DNA of 64,000 nucleotides from JAENVU01 sp046598395 (GCA_046598395.1 JBKJIQ010000008.1:47759-111758); one strand, 5' to 3'; shown: positions 36,168-45,545, counted from the stretch's first letter. Notes: generated by a model not told the origin, from the letters alone. A program made the numbers and translations.

Positions 36168-36854
36168 ATGCCCTACGAGACGCTCGATGTGCGAAGGAAC
36201 GGGCCGGTGGGCTGGTTGATCTTTGATCGCCCGGACCAGGCCAACGCGATGGATGCCACGATGCTGGAAGAGCTCGAACGGGCGTGGGCTGAACTCGATC
36301 ACGATCCGACGGTGCAGGTCATCGTCAACACGGGGAATGGGCGCGCGTTCCAAACCGGCCTCGACGTCCGCCAACTCGCGCGGGACCCCGGAGCGCTTCG
36401 AGAGCAATCGCGCCGCACCCGCGACGCAGCGTTGCGCCTCACCGCGTGGCACAACCAGGTGTGGAAGCCGGTCATCGCCGCGGTGAACGGGGTGTGTGCG
36501 GGCGGCGGGCTGCACTTCGTGGCCGATGCCGACATCGTGATCGCCGCGCCCGAAGCCACGTTTCTCGACCCCCACGTCTCGATCGGTCAGGTCAGTGCCT
36601 ATGAGACGATCGCGCTGGTGAAGAAGTCACCAATGGAAGCCATCACTCGGCTCGCGCTGGTGGGTCGTCACGAACGGATCAGCGCCGACCGCGCCCGTGC
36701 GCTCGGTATCTTGTCCGAAGTGGTGGACTCCGCGGATGCGCTGCGTCCGCGCGCGCAGGAGATCGCCGAGACGATTGCGCAGTACCCGCCTGAAGCACTG
36801 GCGGCCACGAAACGCGCGCTCTGGGGCGCGCTCGAAACCGCGGAGGCTCCATGA
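36168..36854 (+). CDS. Enoyl-CoA hydratase family protein, short C-terminus
   Basis: Crotonase-fold protein of 228 residues. It shares VGWLIFDRPDQANAM, GNGRAFQTGLDVRQL and AAVNGVCAGGGLHFVADADIVIA with the next gene, so the pair are tandem paralogues. It ends right after the motif AATKRALWGALE, lacking about 40 C-terminal residues that its sister keeps (trimer-forming helices). Its stop overlaps the next ATG (ATGA), so it may act in a mixed complex with the sister subunit. ATG at 36168. Confidence 0.9.
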   Translation: MPYETLDVRRNGPVGWLIFDRPDQANAMDATMLEELERAWAELDHDPTVQVIVNTGNGRAFQTGLDVRQLARDPGALREQSRRTRDAALRLTAWHNQVWKPVIAAVNGVCAGGGLHFVADADIVIAAPEATFLDPHVSIGQVSAYETIALVKKSPMEAITRLALVGRHERISADRARALGILSEVVDSADALRPRAQEIAETIAQYPPEALAATKRALWGALETAEAP

Positions 36855-37669
36855 AGTACTCACAGTTGGATCACCTCGTCGTCGAACGCCGCGGTCCCGT
36901 CGGTTGGTTGATCAACAATCGGCCCGATCAACTGAACGCGATGAACGCCGCGATGCGCGACGAGTTCGCAGTCGCGTGGAAGGAGTTGGACGCGGATCCC
37001 GCAGTTCGCGTCATCGTGCACACCGGCGAAGGCCGTGCGTTTCAGACCGGTGTGGATATGGCGGAAGTCGCCGGTGATGGCATGGGGATGGAGCGCTACC
37101 GCGACTCCGTGGCCGATTTCGATCTGCATTTCACGAGTTGGCATCAGCAGGTTTGGAAGCCCGTAATCACCGCGGTCAACGGCATCTGCTGCGGTGGTGG
37201 ATTCCATTGGGTCGCGGATGCCGACATCGTGATCGCAGCCGCCGACGCACAGTTTTTCGACCCCCATGTGTCGGTGGGTCAGGTAGTGGCGATCGAAGCA
37301 ATTGGTCTGATGAAGAAGATGCCGGTGGAAGCGGTCATGCGAATGGCCTTCATGGGTCGGTACGAGCGGGTCAATGCCGAGCGCGCCTATGAACTCGGCA
37401 TGATCAGCGAGATCGTCGATCCGCCGGACAGGCTGCGGGACCGGGCCCAGGAGTTGGCCGAGACGATCGCTCGAAACTCCCCCGCGGCCATGGCCGCCAC
37501 CAAGCGCGCATTGTGGGGTGCGCTGGAACTGGGTCTCACCGACGCGTGCAAGGCCGGAGCGCAGGAACTCGTGGGCATGTGGGGACATCCCGACCAGGAA
37601 GAGGGACCGCGCGCATTTGCGGAGAAGCGCGACGCGAACTGGTCGCCTCCCGTCCCGTCGATCCCGTAA
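36851..37669 (+). CDS. Enoyl-CoA hydratase family protein
   Basis: Full-length crotonase of 272 residues and paralogue of the preceding gene. Oxyanion and substrate blocks are GEGRAFQTGVDMAEVA and TAVNGICCGGGFHWVADADIVIA, and the C-terminus has the helical tail ending in EKRDANWSPP. ATG overlaps the upstream stop. The shared cluster of two crotonases plus a dienelactone hydrolase suggests a ring or CoA-ester degradation pathway. Specific substrate unknown. Confidence 0.93.
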   Translation: MKYSQLDHLVVERRGPVGWLINNRPDQLNAMNAAMRDEFAVAWKELDADPAVRVIVHTGEGRAFQTGVDMAEVAGDGMGMERYRDSVADFDLHFTSWHQQVWKPVITAVNGICCGGGFHWVADADIVIAAADAQFFDPHVSVGQVVAIEAIGLMKKMPVEAVMRMAFMGRYERVNAERAYELGMISEIVDPPDRLRDRAQELAETIARNSPAAMAATKRALWGALELGLTDACKAGAQELVGMWGHPDQEEGPRAFAEKRDANWSPPVPSIP

Positions 37670-37710
37670 TCGGCCAGACTCCAGCACCACACCTTTCGAA
37701 AGGAGACATC

Positions 37711-38565
37711 GTGACGGAAGCGGTTCCCCGTACCCGTGCCCCTGAGGGCTCACTGGCCACCTACGAGAAGCTGGTGTTCGCGGACGACGGAATGACACAC
37801 GACGTCTACCGCAAGGGCACCGGACCGGTTGTGGTGGTCATCACCGAGATGCCGGGTATTTCGCCCTACGTCCTGGGCTTTGGCGACCGCATCGCGGCGA
37901 TGGGGTGCACGGCGGTGTTGCCGGACCTGTTCGGCGAGGCCGGCCGGGACCCGTTCGAGGGGTCGAAGCTCCACCAAGCGGGCTATGTCGCGAGCACCTT
38001 CGCCCGGATCTGCATCAGCCGCGAGTTCACCGCGTTTGCTATTGGCAGCTCATCGCCAGTGATCGGATGGCTCCGCGCGCTCGCTCATCAGGAGCACGCG
38101 CGCGCCGGAGGCCCGGGTGTTGGTGTGGTGGGCATGTGCTTCACCGGTGGTTTCGCACTCGCGATGGCCGTGGATGATTTGGTCCTCGCGCCGGTGATGT
38201 CGCAACCGTCACAGCCGATCGGAATCACGAAGTCGCGCAAGCGCTCCATCGACTGCAGCGACGCCGACCTCGCGATCGTGCGCGGGCGATGCGAGTCCGA
38301 GGGCCTGCGCGTCGTCGGCATGCGCTTCGAGGGTGACCCGTTCGTCCCACCCGAACGATTCGACTTCCTGCGGGAACGGCTCGGTGATGGGTTCGTGGGA
38401 ATCGAGTTGGACCAAGCGGATGGCCATCCCGACAGCATGCAACCCAAGCACCACTCAGTCCTGACCGGTGACCTGATCGACGAACCGGGCGAACCCACCC
38501 GTGATGCGTTGGATCAAGTGCTGGAATTGTTCCGCAGCAAATTGCTCGCGCCGCCTTCGAGCTAG
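37711..38565 (+). CDS. Dienelactone hydrolase family protein
   Basis: Hydrolase of 284 residues of the DLH family. The conserved Glu lies in VVVITEMPGISP and the nucleophile is Cys in VVGMCFTGGFAL (GxCxxG), typical of dienelactone hydrolases rather than Ser. Candidate acid Asp is in FEGDPFVPPERF and His in QPKHHSVLTG. GTG at 37711 has AAAGGAGA upstream, which decides the start. Likely opens an enol-lactone or related ester in aromatic compound breakdown. It ends in a four-base convergent overlap with the next gene. Confidence 0.9.
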   Translation: MTEAVPRTRAPEGSLATYEKLVFADDGMTHDVYRKGTGPVVVVITEMPGISPYVLGFGDRIAAMGCTAVLPDLFGEAGRDPFEGSKLHQAGYVASTFARICISREFTAFAIGSSSPVIGWLRALAHQEHARAGGPGVGVVGMCFTGGFALAMAVDDLVLAPVMSQPSQPIGITKSRKRSIDCSDADLAIVRGRCESEGLRVVGMRFEGDPFVPPERFDFLRERLGDGFVGIELDQADGHPDSMQPKHHSVLTGDLIDEPGEPTRDALDQVLELFRSKLLAPPSS

Positions 38566-39242
38566 TCGCTCTCGGCCGAGGTGTCGCGCAGGGAGTCGGC
38601 GAGGTTGGGGCGTTGCCGCAGCGATCGCTTTACTTCGGCGAACCCGGGGTACGTCACCACCTCCCACAGCGCGTCCCAGAGTCTCAGGGCATCCGCTCCC
38701 CGTGGCACCGTGCTGATCACCGGCCCGAAGAAGGACTGCATCGTTGCGTCACGCGTGAAGCTGATGATGGGTGTACCCAGATCGGGTCCGGTCCGGCTCA
38801 ACGCAACGTCGGTGTCGGCCTGGAGTACGGCATCCCACTGGTCGTCGTTGGCGGCGGCGACGTACTTCTCGTCGAGGCCCAGGGAACGGAGGTAGTCGGG
38901 GAAGCCATTCTCGAAGTCCTCGACAATTTCCTTGCGGCGGCCCCGTACGTGAATGTCCCCGCCGAACTGGGTGTACAGCGCGCCGATCTCGTCGCGCTTG
39001 GCATCGGCGCGCATTGCCGCGGCAACGCGCAGCAGTTTCAAGCCGGAGCCGTGGCCCGCGATGTACCCCGCCGGGAAGTCCGTTTCGTAGGTCTTGCTTG
39101 CGTTCACCAGGCGGAGGCTGATGAACCGCCAATCGACGCTGAGGTGCCGTTGGGTCGCCACCTCCTCGAGCCATCGAGAGGTGAGCCAGGCCCACGGACA
39201 CATCGGATCCCAGAAGAACTCAACGTCGTACTGCGAGCTCAT
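38562..39242 (-). CDS. DsbA-like thioredoxin-fold oxidoreductase (mycothiol-type), one Cys
   Basis: Thioredoxin-fold protein of 226 residues resembling actinobacterial mycothiol-dependent nitroreductase/DsbA-like proteins. The active site reads FWDPMCPWAW: the attacking Cys of the CPWC-type motif is present but the resolving Cys is Ala. A cis-Pro block (GTPIISFTRD) is present. No signal peptide, so it acts in the cytoplasm. ATG at 39242. The one-Cys site suggests dependence on a small thiol such as mycothiol, or an isomerase role like 2-hydroxychromene-2-carboxylate isomerase. Confidence 0.86.
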   Translation of the reverse strand: MSSQYDVEFFWDPMCPWAWLTSRWLEEVATQRHLSVDWRFISLRLVNASKTYETDFPAGYIAGHGSGLKLLRVAAAMRADAKRDEIGALYTQFGGDIHVRGRRKEIVEDFENGFPDYLRSLGLDEKYVAAANDDQWDAVLQADTDVALSRTGPDLGTPIISFTRDATMQSFFGPVISTVPRGADALRLWDALWEVVTYPGFAEVKRSLRQRPNLADSLRDTSAESD

Positions 39243-39287
39243 TCGAAGACCCTCTCACCGACTCGCGATTTCTGCGAACATGAACCT

Positions 39288-40067
39288 ATGACCTCGGTGC
39301 AATATTCCGGAACTTCAGTGCTCCCCCGGCTCGCGGCCGGAGCGGCAACGAACGCCGACATCATGGCCGCGCTGCTCGAACACGGTGCGGTCATCGTCGA
39401 AGACCTGATTGATGCGAAGACAGTCGCGGCGATCAACGGCGAGCTGGATCCCTACGTAGCGGCGGCCGATCCCGCGGCGTCTCATCTGAACCCGGCGCTC
39501 GAGTTCTTCTTCGGAAAGTGGACGCGCCACGTCACATCGATCACGGGCAAGTCACCTACGTTCGCCACCGACGTGTTGTGTCATCCCACCATCCTCGCCG
39601 TCTGCGACGAGGTCCTGTTGCCGTCGTGCGCTCGGTATCAGCTCAACATCGCGTCGATCCTCGATCGTGGCCCCGGTGCCGAGCCCCAGATGCTCCATCA
39701 TGACGAAGCCGTCTGGATCCATGTCCCGCGCCCGCATCCGGAACTCCAAGTCGCATCGATCTGAGCGCTCGTCGATATCACTCGTGAGATGGGCGCGACC
39801 CAGGTGGTGCCCGGGAGTCATCGCTGGGATCGCGATCGCACACCGCTCGACGCGGAGATCGCCTACGCCGACCTGCGTGCCGGCAGCGCGGTCATCTATC
39901 TGGGCTCCACGTTGCACGGCGGTGGCGCGAATGTCACCGAGCAGTGGCGTCGAGCCGTGCATCTGTCGTACACGCTGGGGTGGTTGCGCACGGATCTCGG
40001 TGGCTATCTCGGGATGCTTGATCTCCGTGATCCGGTTGATTGCATCGCGGATGGCACCCTGGCTTGA
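39288..40067 (+). pseudogene. Phytanoyl-CoA dioxygenase family gene with in-frame TGA
   Basis: Fe(II)/2-oxoglutarate oxygenase-like reading frame of about 259 codons, interrupted by a single TGA at 39762-39764. Both sides stay in the same frame: the first half carries LHHDEAVWIHVPRPHPE (His/Asp iron ligands) and the second GATQVVPGSHRWDRDRTPL and STLHGGGAN (distal His). The stop falls between ASI and ALVDITREMGATQ, where homologues usually have Trp, so TGG to TGA is the simplest change. Truncation here would remove the third iron ligand. Real nonsense mutation or sequence error; recoding is unlikely. Confidence 0.88.
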
Positions 40068-40096
40068 ACGCGAGCGGGAGCGGTAGGGTCCGCGCT

Positions 40097-41029
40097 ATGA
40101 GCGGACACTGGACTGAAGGCGATATCCCCGACCAGACCGGTCGGATCATTCTGATCACCGGTGCCAACAGCGGCATCGGTCTCGAAGCCGCCCGCGCCGC
40201 CGCGGAGCACGGCGCGAGTGTGGTGCTCGGGTGTCGCAACCATGCGAAGGCCGAAGCCGCGGTGGCCACGATCCGCACGACCGCGCCTGATGCACAGCTC
40301 GAGATCTTGGACCTCGATCTCGCGGACCTGGGGTCGGTGGAAACCGCGGCCGAGAAGTTTCTCGCCAACCACGACCGGCTCGAGGTCTTGGTGAACAACG
40401 CCGGTCTGATGGCGTTGCCGAAGCAGAACACGGTGCAGGGGTTCGAGATGCAGTTCGGCGTGAATCACTTGGCGCACTTCGCGCTCACGGGGCGGCTCAT
40501 GGAGCGTCTGTTGGCTACGCCCGGGTCACGGGTGGTGTCGATCAGCAGCATGGGCCATCGGCCGGGTTCTATCCACTTCGACGATCTCCAGTCGGAACCC
40601 AAGTACGGACCGTGGACGGCGTACTTCCAGAGCAAGCTCGCCAACCTGCTCTTCACCTACGAACTGCAGCGCAAGCTCACCGCGGCGGGTGCGAAAACGA
40701 TCGCCGTCGCCGCGCATCCGGGTGGATCGAACACCAACCTCGGCAACGAGAACCCGGGTGGCATCGTCAACACCATCGCGATGAAGGCGAAGCCGTTGGT
40801 GGATATGGCGATGCAGAGTGCGGCCATGGGCGCGCTGCCCACGTTGCGCGCCGCCACGGATCCGGGGGTGATGGGCGGCGAATACTACGGGCCCGGTGGA
40901 TTCATGGAACAGCGCGGCTACCCGAAGCGAGTCCAGTCATCACGTCGGTCTCATGACGTCGAGGTGGCGCAACGGCTGTGGCGCGTGTCCACGGAACTCA
41001 CCGGCGTGACCTACGCCGGGTTGGTGTGA
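40097..41029 (+). CDS. Short-chain dehydrogenase (retinol-dehydrogenase-like)
   Basis: SDR of 310 residues of the extended oxidoreductase type that resembles WWOX/retinol dehydrogenases. Cofactor loop ITGANSGIGLEAARA, Asp in EILDLDLADLGS, VNNAGLMA, catalytic Ser in VVSISSMGHR and YFQSKLANLLF for Tyr/Lys. A C-terminal tail of about 30 residues covers the substrate pocket. ATG at 40097. It is the first of three genes with overlapping ends (SDR, APH kinase, CorA). Likely oxidises or reduces a lipophilic alcohol or ketone. Confidence 0.92.
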   Translation: MSGHWTEGDIPDQTGRIILITGANSGIGLEAARAAAEHGASVVLGCRNHAKAEAAVATIRTTAPDAQLEILDLDLADLGSVETAAEKFLANHDRLEVLVNNAGLMALPKQNTVQGFEMQFGVNHLAHFALTGRLMERLLATPGSRVVSISSMGHRPGSIHFDDLQSEPKYGPWTAYFQSKLANLLFTYELQRKLTAAGAKTIAVAAHPGGSNTNLGNENPGGIVNTIAMKAKPLVDMAMQSAAMGALPTLRAATDPGVMGGEYYGPGGFMEQRGYPKRVQSSRRSHDVEVAQRLWRVSTELTGVTYAGLV

Positions 41030-42090
41030 CGCAGCTGCCACCCGGATTGAACGCGATGGAGTTGCCGGTTGATCTCGATCTGCTCGCGGCGTGGATGGAT
41101 ACCCACAGCCTGGAGTCGGGCCGGATTCAGCAGGTCGAGACCATCACCGGCGGGACCCAGAACATCCTGTTGCGATTCCGGCGTGGTGACCGCACCTTCG
41201 TGTTTCGCCGCCCGCCGGTGCACAAACGGAAGAACAGCGATGAGACCATGCGGCGCGAGGCGCGCATCCTGGCGGCGCTGGCCGGTTCGAGTGTCCCTCA
41301 TCCCGGGTTGATCGCGGCGTGTGGCGACGTCGACGTCCTCGGCACCGCGTTCTATCTCATGGAACCCGTCTCCGGGTTCAATGCCACCGTGGAGATGCCG
41401 GAGCCGCACCGCAGTGATCTCGCGATGCAAGCGCGGATGGGGTTCACCATGGCCGACGCGTTGCTGGAGTTGTCACGCGTTGATCCCGAGGCGCGTGGCA
41501 TCGCAGATTTGGGCCGGTTCGACGGTTGGACGGAGCGCCAAGTTGGACGATGGCGGTCACAACTCGAGAGCTACTCCGAACTCGACGGCTATCCCGGACC
41601 CGACATCCCGGGCGTCGACGCCGTCGGACGGTGGCTCGATGCCAACCGACCCGATCGGTCTCGTCCCGAGGCGGTGCGGGCGGGGTTGATCCACGGGGAT
41701 TTCCATTATGCGAACGTGATCATTGCGCCCGATTCCGGCGAACTCGCGGCTGTGGTGGATTGGGAGCTGGCCACCATCGGCGATCCGCTCCTCGATCTTG
41801 GCCATCTGCTCTCGACCTGGCCGGTGCGCGATGGCGTTGCCACCCCGATGGGCCTTGATGCGCCCGGACTCCCGAGCACCGCAGAGTTGATCGAGTACTA
41901 CTCGTTCCGGACCGATCGCGACTTGTCGGACCTCACGTGGTTCCGCGTACTCGCGTGCTATCGACTCGGTCTGATTTTGGAAGGGACCCACGCTCGGGCC
42001 TGTGCCGGACTCGCCCCGGTCGAGGTGGGCAACCGGCTGCATCTCATGACGGTGTACTTGTTCAACCAGGCGCTGGAGCTGATCGCATGA
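41026..42090 (+). CDS. Phosphotransferase (aminoglycoside-phosphotransferase-like)
   Basis: APH-fold kinase-like protein of 354 residues. Brenner motif LIHGDFHYANVIIA and the metal-binding VVDWELATIGDPLLDLGHLL are both intact, and TGGTQNILLRFRRGDRTFVFRRPP is the nucleotide-binding strand region. Such proteins in actinobacteria are often linked to acyl-CoA dehydrogenase-type catabolism (for example ACAD10-like). GTG at 41026 overlaps the SDR stop; ATG at 41056 is an alternative. Its stop overlaps the corA ATG. Substrate unknown. Confidence 0.9.
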   Translation: MTQLPPGLNAMELPVDLDLLAAWMDTHSLESGRIQQVETITGGTQNILLRFRRGDRTFVFRRPPVHKRKNSDETMRREARILAALAGSSVPHPGLIAACGDVDVLGTAFYLMEPVSGFNATVEMPEPHRSDLAMQARMGFTMADALLELSRVDPEARGIADLGRFDGWTERQVGRWRSQLESYSELDGYPGPDIPGVDAVGRWLDANRPDRSRPEAVRAGLIHGDFHYANVIIAPDSGELAAVVDWELATIGDPLLDLGHLLSTWPVRDGVATPMGLDAPGLPSTAELIEYYSFRTDRDLSDLTWFRVLACYRLGLILEGTHARACAGLAPVEVGNRLHLMTVYLFNQALELIA

Positions 42091-43070
42091 CTCAGACACG
42101 GGCGTGGCGCCACGGAACGTTGCTTGCCCAGGACTTCCCGGTCTCCGATGTCTCGGAGTACCTCAAGGACGCGGAGGTGGTGGTGTGGGTCGATCTCTGT
42201 GCGCCCGACAAGGCGCAGCTCGTCGAGCTCGCCGAAGAACTCGATCTTCACGAACTCGCGGTGGAAGACGCACTGAGCGAACATCAGCGTCCGAAGCTCG
42301 ACTACTACGAGAGCCACATGTTCCTCTCGTGTCACTCGGTGCGCGTCGACGTCGATGCCGAGGCCGACGCGAACCGGCTGAACGCCACCGAGATCGATGC
42401 GTTCATCGGCAAGCAGTGGATGATCACGGTGCGCAAGAGCGAGTCGTTCTCAATGGCGCCGGTGGTGGACCGCTGGGATCGCTCGGCTGACCTGCTCGCT
42501 CACGGCGTGGGCTTCCTGCTCTACGGACTTCTCGACATCGTGATCGACGGATACTTCGAAGCGGTCCGCGCGTTCGACGATTACTACGACACGGTCAGCG
42601 AAGGGCTCTTCGCCGATGTTCCGCTGGACCCCAACCAGCAGCGGAACTGGTTCGAAATGCGTCGGGCACTGGTTGCGTTTCACCGGTTGGTGGTGCCGAT
42701 GCGCGAAGCCGTGAGCGGACTCATGCGCCGCGAGCACGAGGCGGTGGGAGCCACGATGTACCCGTACTTCCAAGACGTCTACGACCATGTATTGCGGGCT
42801 ACGGAATCAACCGAGGCGCTTCGCGATCTCGTCGGCACCATTGTCGAGACCAACCTGAGCTTGCGGGACTATCGCCAGAACCAGATCATGAAGAAGGTCA
42901 CGAGCTGGGCCGCGATCATCGCGGTCCCCACCTTGGTCACGGGCTTCTACGGCATGAACGTTCCCTATCCCGGGTTCGCGCGGCATTGGGGTTTCGTGCT
43001 CTCCGCTGCGCTGATGATCGTGATGGTGCTCGCGTTGTATGTGACCTTCAAACGGCGCGACTGGCTCTGA
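42087..43070 (+). CDS. corA: Magnesium/divalent cation transporter CorA family
   Basis: CorA-type channel of 327 residues. A long cytoplasmic N-terminal domain is followed by two C-terminal membrane helices joined at the signature GMN in GFYGMNVPYPG, then a basic end KRRDW. KVTSWAAIIAVPTLVTG is helix 1. ATG at 42087 overlaps the preceding stop (ATGA). Expected to bring in magnesium or cobalt, with gating by the cytosolic funnel. Coupling to the kinase gene is by overlap only; no functional link is implied. Confidence 0.95.
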   Translation: MTQTRAWRHGTLLAQDFPVSDVSEYLKDAEVVVWVDLCAPDKAQLVELAEELDLHELAVEDALSEHQRPKLDYYESHMFLSCHSVRVDVDAEADANRLNATEIDAFIGKQWMITVRKSESFSMAPVVDRWDRSADLLAHGVGFLLYGLLDIVIDGYFEAVRAFDDYYDTVSEGLFADVPLDPNQQRNWFEMRRALVAFHRLVVPMREAVSGLMRREHEAVGATMYPYFQDVYDHVLRATESTEALRDLVGTIVETNLSLRDYRQNQIMKKVTSWAAIIAVPTLVTGFYGMNVPYPGFARHWGFVLSAALMIVMVLALYVTFKRRDWL

Positions 43071-43072
43071 GC

Positions 43073-44002
43073 TCACGGGTCGAACGTGACCAGTGTTGCG
43101 AGCGCGGCGTCGAGAAACTCGGCATGGGTGGCGCGCATGCTCGACGCGCTGATGTCGGGCCGTCCGTAGCCGGCCCAGTCGGCCGCCCACGCGGAGATTT
43201 CGCCGGCAGGGCGGAGCGCGGCGACGAGGTCCCAGACCGGAAGGTGCGTGACGTCGACTGCGGTGAGCGTCAGGTAGTGGTCGGTGAACTCCCGCATCGC
43301 GTGGCGCCCGAACGCAAACCACAGATCGAGGCGTGTGGTGGCCACGTCGGCGAGCGGATCACCGACAGCCGCGTCCTCCCAGTCGATGACCGCGACGATG
43401 TGGTCATCGCGCCAGAGCACGTTGCCGGGCCAGAAGTCTCCGTGGAGGAGCGCGCAACGGGTTGGGCGCGGCGGCGGCCAATACCTCCGCACCGTTTCGC
43501 GAACCAGACCTTCGCGCACCGACTCGTCCAATACTTCAGGTGCGTTGAGGACCAACTCGTCGAGCACATGGTCGCGGCGCGGGAGTTGCGCGAACTCAGG
43601 CCGCTCCGCGTCCAGGCCGTGGATGGTGGCCAGCACCGACGCGAAGACGCGCGCCGCGCCAGTCGGATCGGTCGTGGAGACGAGTGGAGCACCTTCCACG
43701 AACTCGAGGACGGCGCAGCGGTGTTCCGAGTCCAGCGCTCGTGGTTCCGGGACCGCGAGGCCGATGCGGTGCAGCGATTCGAGCAGCCGAAACTCGCGGG
43801 CGAGCCCGGACGAGGCGAAGGGGCCATCGGCTGCTCGTTCTCGACGCAGCACCAGACGCTCGCGTCCGCCGCTGGGTGTTTCCACCTCGACGCCGGTCAT
43901 CTCGGACGAGAGTCCCCCTTCGAAGCTCCACGTGCGGATGAGCCGGGATGCCGGGTCAAGCCGCTCGGTGATCTTGGCAATCTCGCTCGATGGTTCGGTC
44001 AC
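43073..44002 (-). CDS. Phosphotransferase (aminoglycoside-phosphotransferase-like)
   Basis: Second APH-fold protein in the region, 309 residues. Brenner motif LLHGDFWPGNVLW and VIDWEDAAVGDPLADVA are intact, and the N-terminal lobe shows ERLVLRRERA (ATP Lys/Arg strand). GTG at 44002. It faces corA tail-to-tail with two bases between stops and is divergent from the following exported hydrolase gene. Could phosphorylate an alcohol, sugar or antibiotic. It is not closely similar to the kinase gene at 41-42 kb beyond the family motifs. Confidence 0.88.
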   Translation of the reverse strand: MTEPSSEIAKITERLDPASRLIRTWSFEGGLSSEMTGVEVETPSGGRERLVLRRERAADGPFASSGLAREFRLLESLHRIGLAVPEPRALDSEHRCAVLEFVEGAPLVSTTDPTGAARVFASVLATIHGLDAERPEFAQLPRRDHVLDELVLNAPEVLDESVREGLVRETVRRYWPPPRPTRCALLHGDFWPGNVLWRDDHIVAVIDWEDAAVGDPLADVATTRLDLWFAFGRHAMREFTDHYLTLTAVDVTHLPVWDLVAALRPAGEISAWAADWAGYGRPDISASSMRATHAEFLDAALATLVTFDP

Positions 44003-44120
44003 ATCGTGACCCTCTCACGTCGCCGTCCCACGTTGCCCGCTCGCGGCGGAGCAACTTGACGAGCCCCCGGTTGATCGGCGATGGTCAGATCGGACAAAAG
44101 GGCGAATCGAGGGGATCGGG

Positions 44121-45545
44121 ATGCTGCGAACGGTTCGACGTTGGGTGGGGCTGGGTTGCGCGCTGGCGATTGGCGGCGGCCTGTTGGTCGGGCCAGCTGC
44201 TGGCGCAGTTGCACCGATCGAGAGTTCGAGCCATCTCCCGGTGACCGGCCGTCCGCTCGTAACGGGGCCCGCCACCGGTGGATTGGGTGTGCTTGCGTTG
44301 CAAGCCGACCTCACGGGGATGCCGCAGTACGGCTACGTGCAAGACGAGTACTTCTTCGAAGGCACCGCCCAGGCGTTCGACGCCGTGGGGGCCTACTCGT
44401 CGAACGGTGTGTGGCCGATCACTCCGTCCACGACCGCGCCGTACAAGACCCGCATGATCGTTCGGCGACCCGCCGATCGTCACCAGTTCAACGGCACCGT
44501 CGTGGTCGAGTGGCTCAACGTGACCGCTGGATTCGATACCTCGCCCGACTGGCAATACGCCCGCACCGAACTCATGCGCAAAGGGTATGTCTGGATCGGT
44601 ATTTCGGCGCAGTTCGTCGGGGTGGAGAGTCCGGGTGCCGGGCTCAAGACACTTGACCCGGCCCGCTACTCGTCGCTGTCTCACCCCGGTGACATCTACT
44701 CCTACGACATCTACTCGCAGGCGGCGTCCGCGCTGCGTCGACCACGTGGGGTAAACCCGCTCGCAGGATTCGATGTCGACTACCTGATCGCGGACGGTGA
44801 ATCACAGTCCGCATCGCGTATGACGACCTACGTCAACGCATTCTCTCCCGTTGCGCGCGCGTATGACGCCTATCTGATTCACAGCCGCTCGAGCGGTGCA
44901 TCGTCGTTCTCGCCTACGGGTCAAGGCGCCGCCTTGCCGAACCCGACGTTCATTCGGACGGATATCTCAACGCCCGTGTTCGTGGTCGAGGCCGAAACCG
45001 ACGTCCCCCGCCACGCGTCGGCGCGCCAGGCCGACTCCGCGAACTTCCGACTCTGGGAGATCGCCGGAACTGCTCACGCCGATGAATACATGCTCGGTCC
45101 GGCATCAGCTCCGTTCCTCGGTTGCGTGCTCCCTGTCAACCGTGGCCCACAGCACTGGGTGTTTCACACCGCATTGCGCGATCTGCGCCGCTGGATGCGC
45201 CGACCGTCGCGTGTGCCACCGACCTCGCCGTTGATCACATTGGACGGGCTCGGGAACGTGGCGCGGGACTCCGGTGGCAATGCGCTGGGCGGGATCCGCA
45301 CTCCGCAGCTCGACGTTCCGATCGCCACGTTCTCCGGCTTCGGCAACAGCCCGGGCTTCTGTGGGCTCTTCGGCACCACGACCCTCTTCAGTCCCGAGGA
45401 ACTCGGCGCCCGTTACGGAAACCAAGACAACTATCGGCTTCAGTTCCTGTTGGCCGAGGATCGGGCGTTGCGCAGCAAGTTCTTGCTGCTGGACGACGGT
45501 TGGCCGATCCTGGCCGAAGCGGCCAACTTCACGTTCGGTTTCTAG
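44121..45545 (+). CDS. Secreted alpha/beta hydrolase domain protein
   Basis: Exported hydrolase of 474 residues in the family of large actinobacterial alpha/beta hydrolase-domain proteins. Signal peptide: MLRTVRRWVGLGCALAIGGG with cut near AAGAVAP. The core shows VVVEWLNVTAGFDTSPDW, the nucleophile elbow ADGESQSASRM, acid near VVEAETDVPRH and His in AGTAHADEYMLG. ATG at 44121. Function not assigned in the family; a secreted esterase or lactonase is plausible. The gene stands alone ahead of bioB with 125 bases between. Confidence 0.86.
   Translation: MLRTVRRWVGLGCALAIGGGLLVGPAAGAVAPIESSSHLPVTGRPLVTGPATGGLGVLALQADLTGMPQYGYVQDEYFFEGTAQAFDAVGAYSSNGVWPITPSTTAPYKTRMIVRRPADRHQFNGTVVVEWLNVTAGFDTSPDWQYARTELMRKGYVWIGISAQFVGVESPGAGLKTLDPARYSSLSHPGDIYSYDIYSQAASALRRPRGVNPLAGFDVDYLIADGESQSASRMTTYVNAFSPVARAYDAYLIHSRSSGASSFSPTGQGAALPNPTFIRTDISTPVFVVEAETDVPRHASARQADSANFRLWEIAGTAHADEYMLGPASAPFLGCVLPVNRGPQHWVFHTALRDLRRWMRRPSRVPPTSPLITLDGLGNVARDSGGNALGGIRTPQLDVPIATFSGFGNSPGFCGLFGTTTLFSPEELGARYGNQDNYRLQFLLAEDRALRSKFLLLDDGWPILAEAANFTFGF

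Noticed and set aside
34211..36169. Open frame of over 600 codons opposite the alkyl sulfatase-like gene
   Set aside because: No motifs, biased composition, and the sulfatase reading has zinc motifs and a ribosome site.
39762..39764. UGA read as Trp or selenocysteine in the dioxygenase gene
   Set aside because: No SECIS-like hairpin was evident after it, and all other genes here use TGA as a normal stop, including many overlapping stops.
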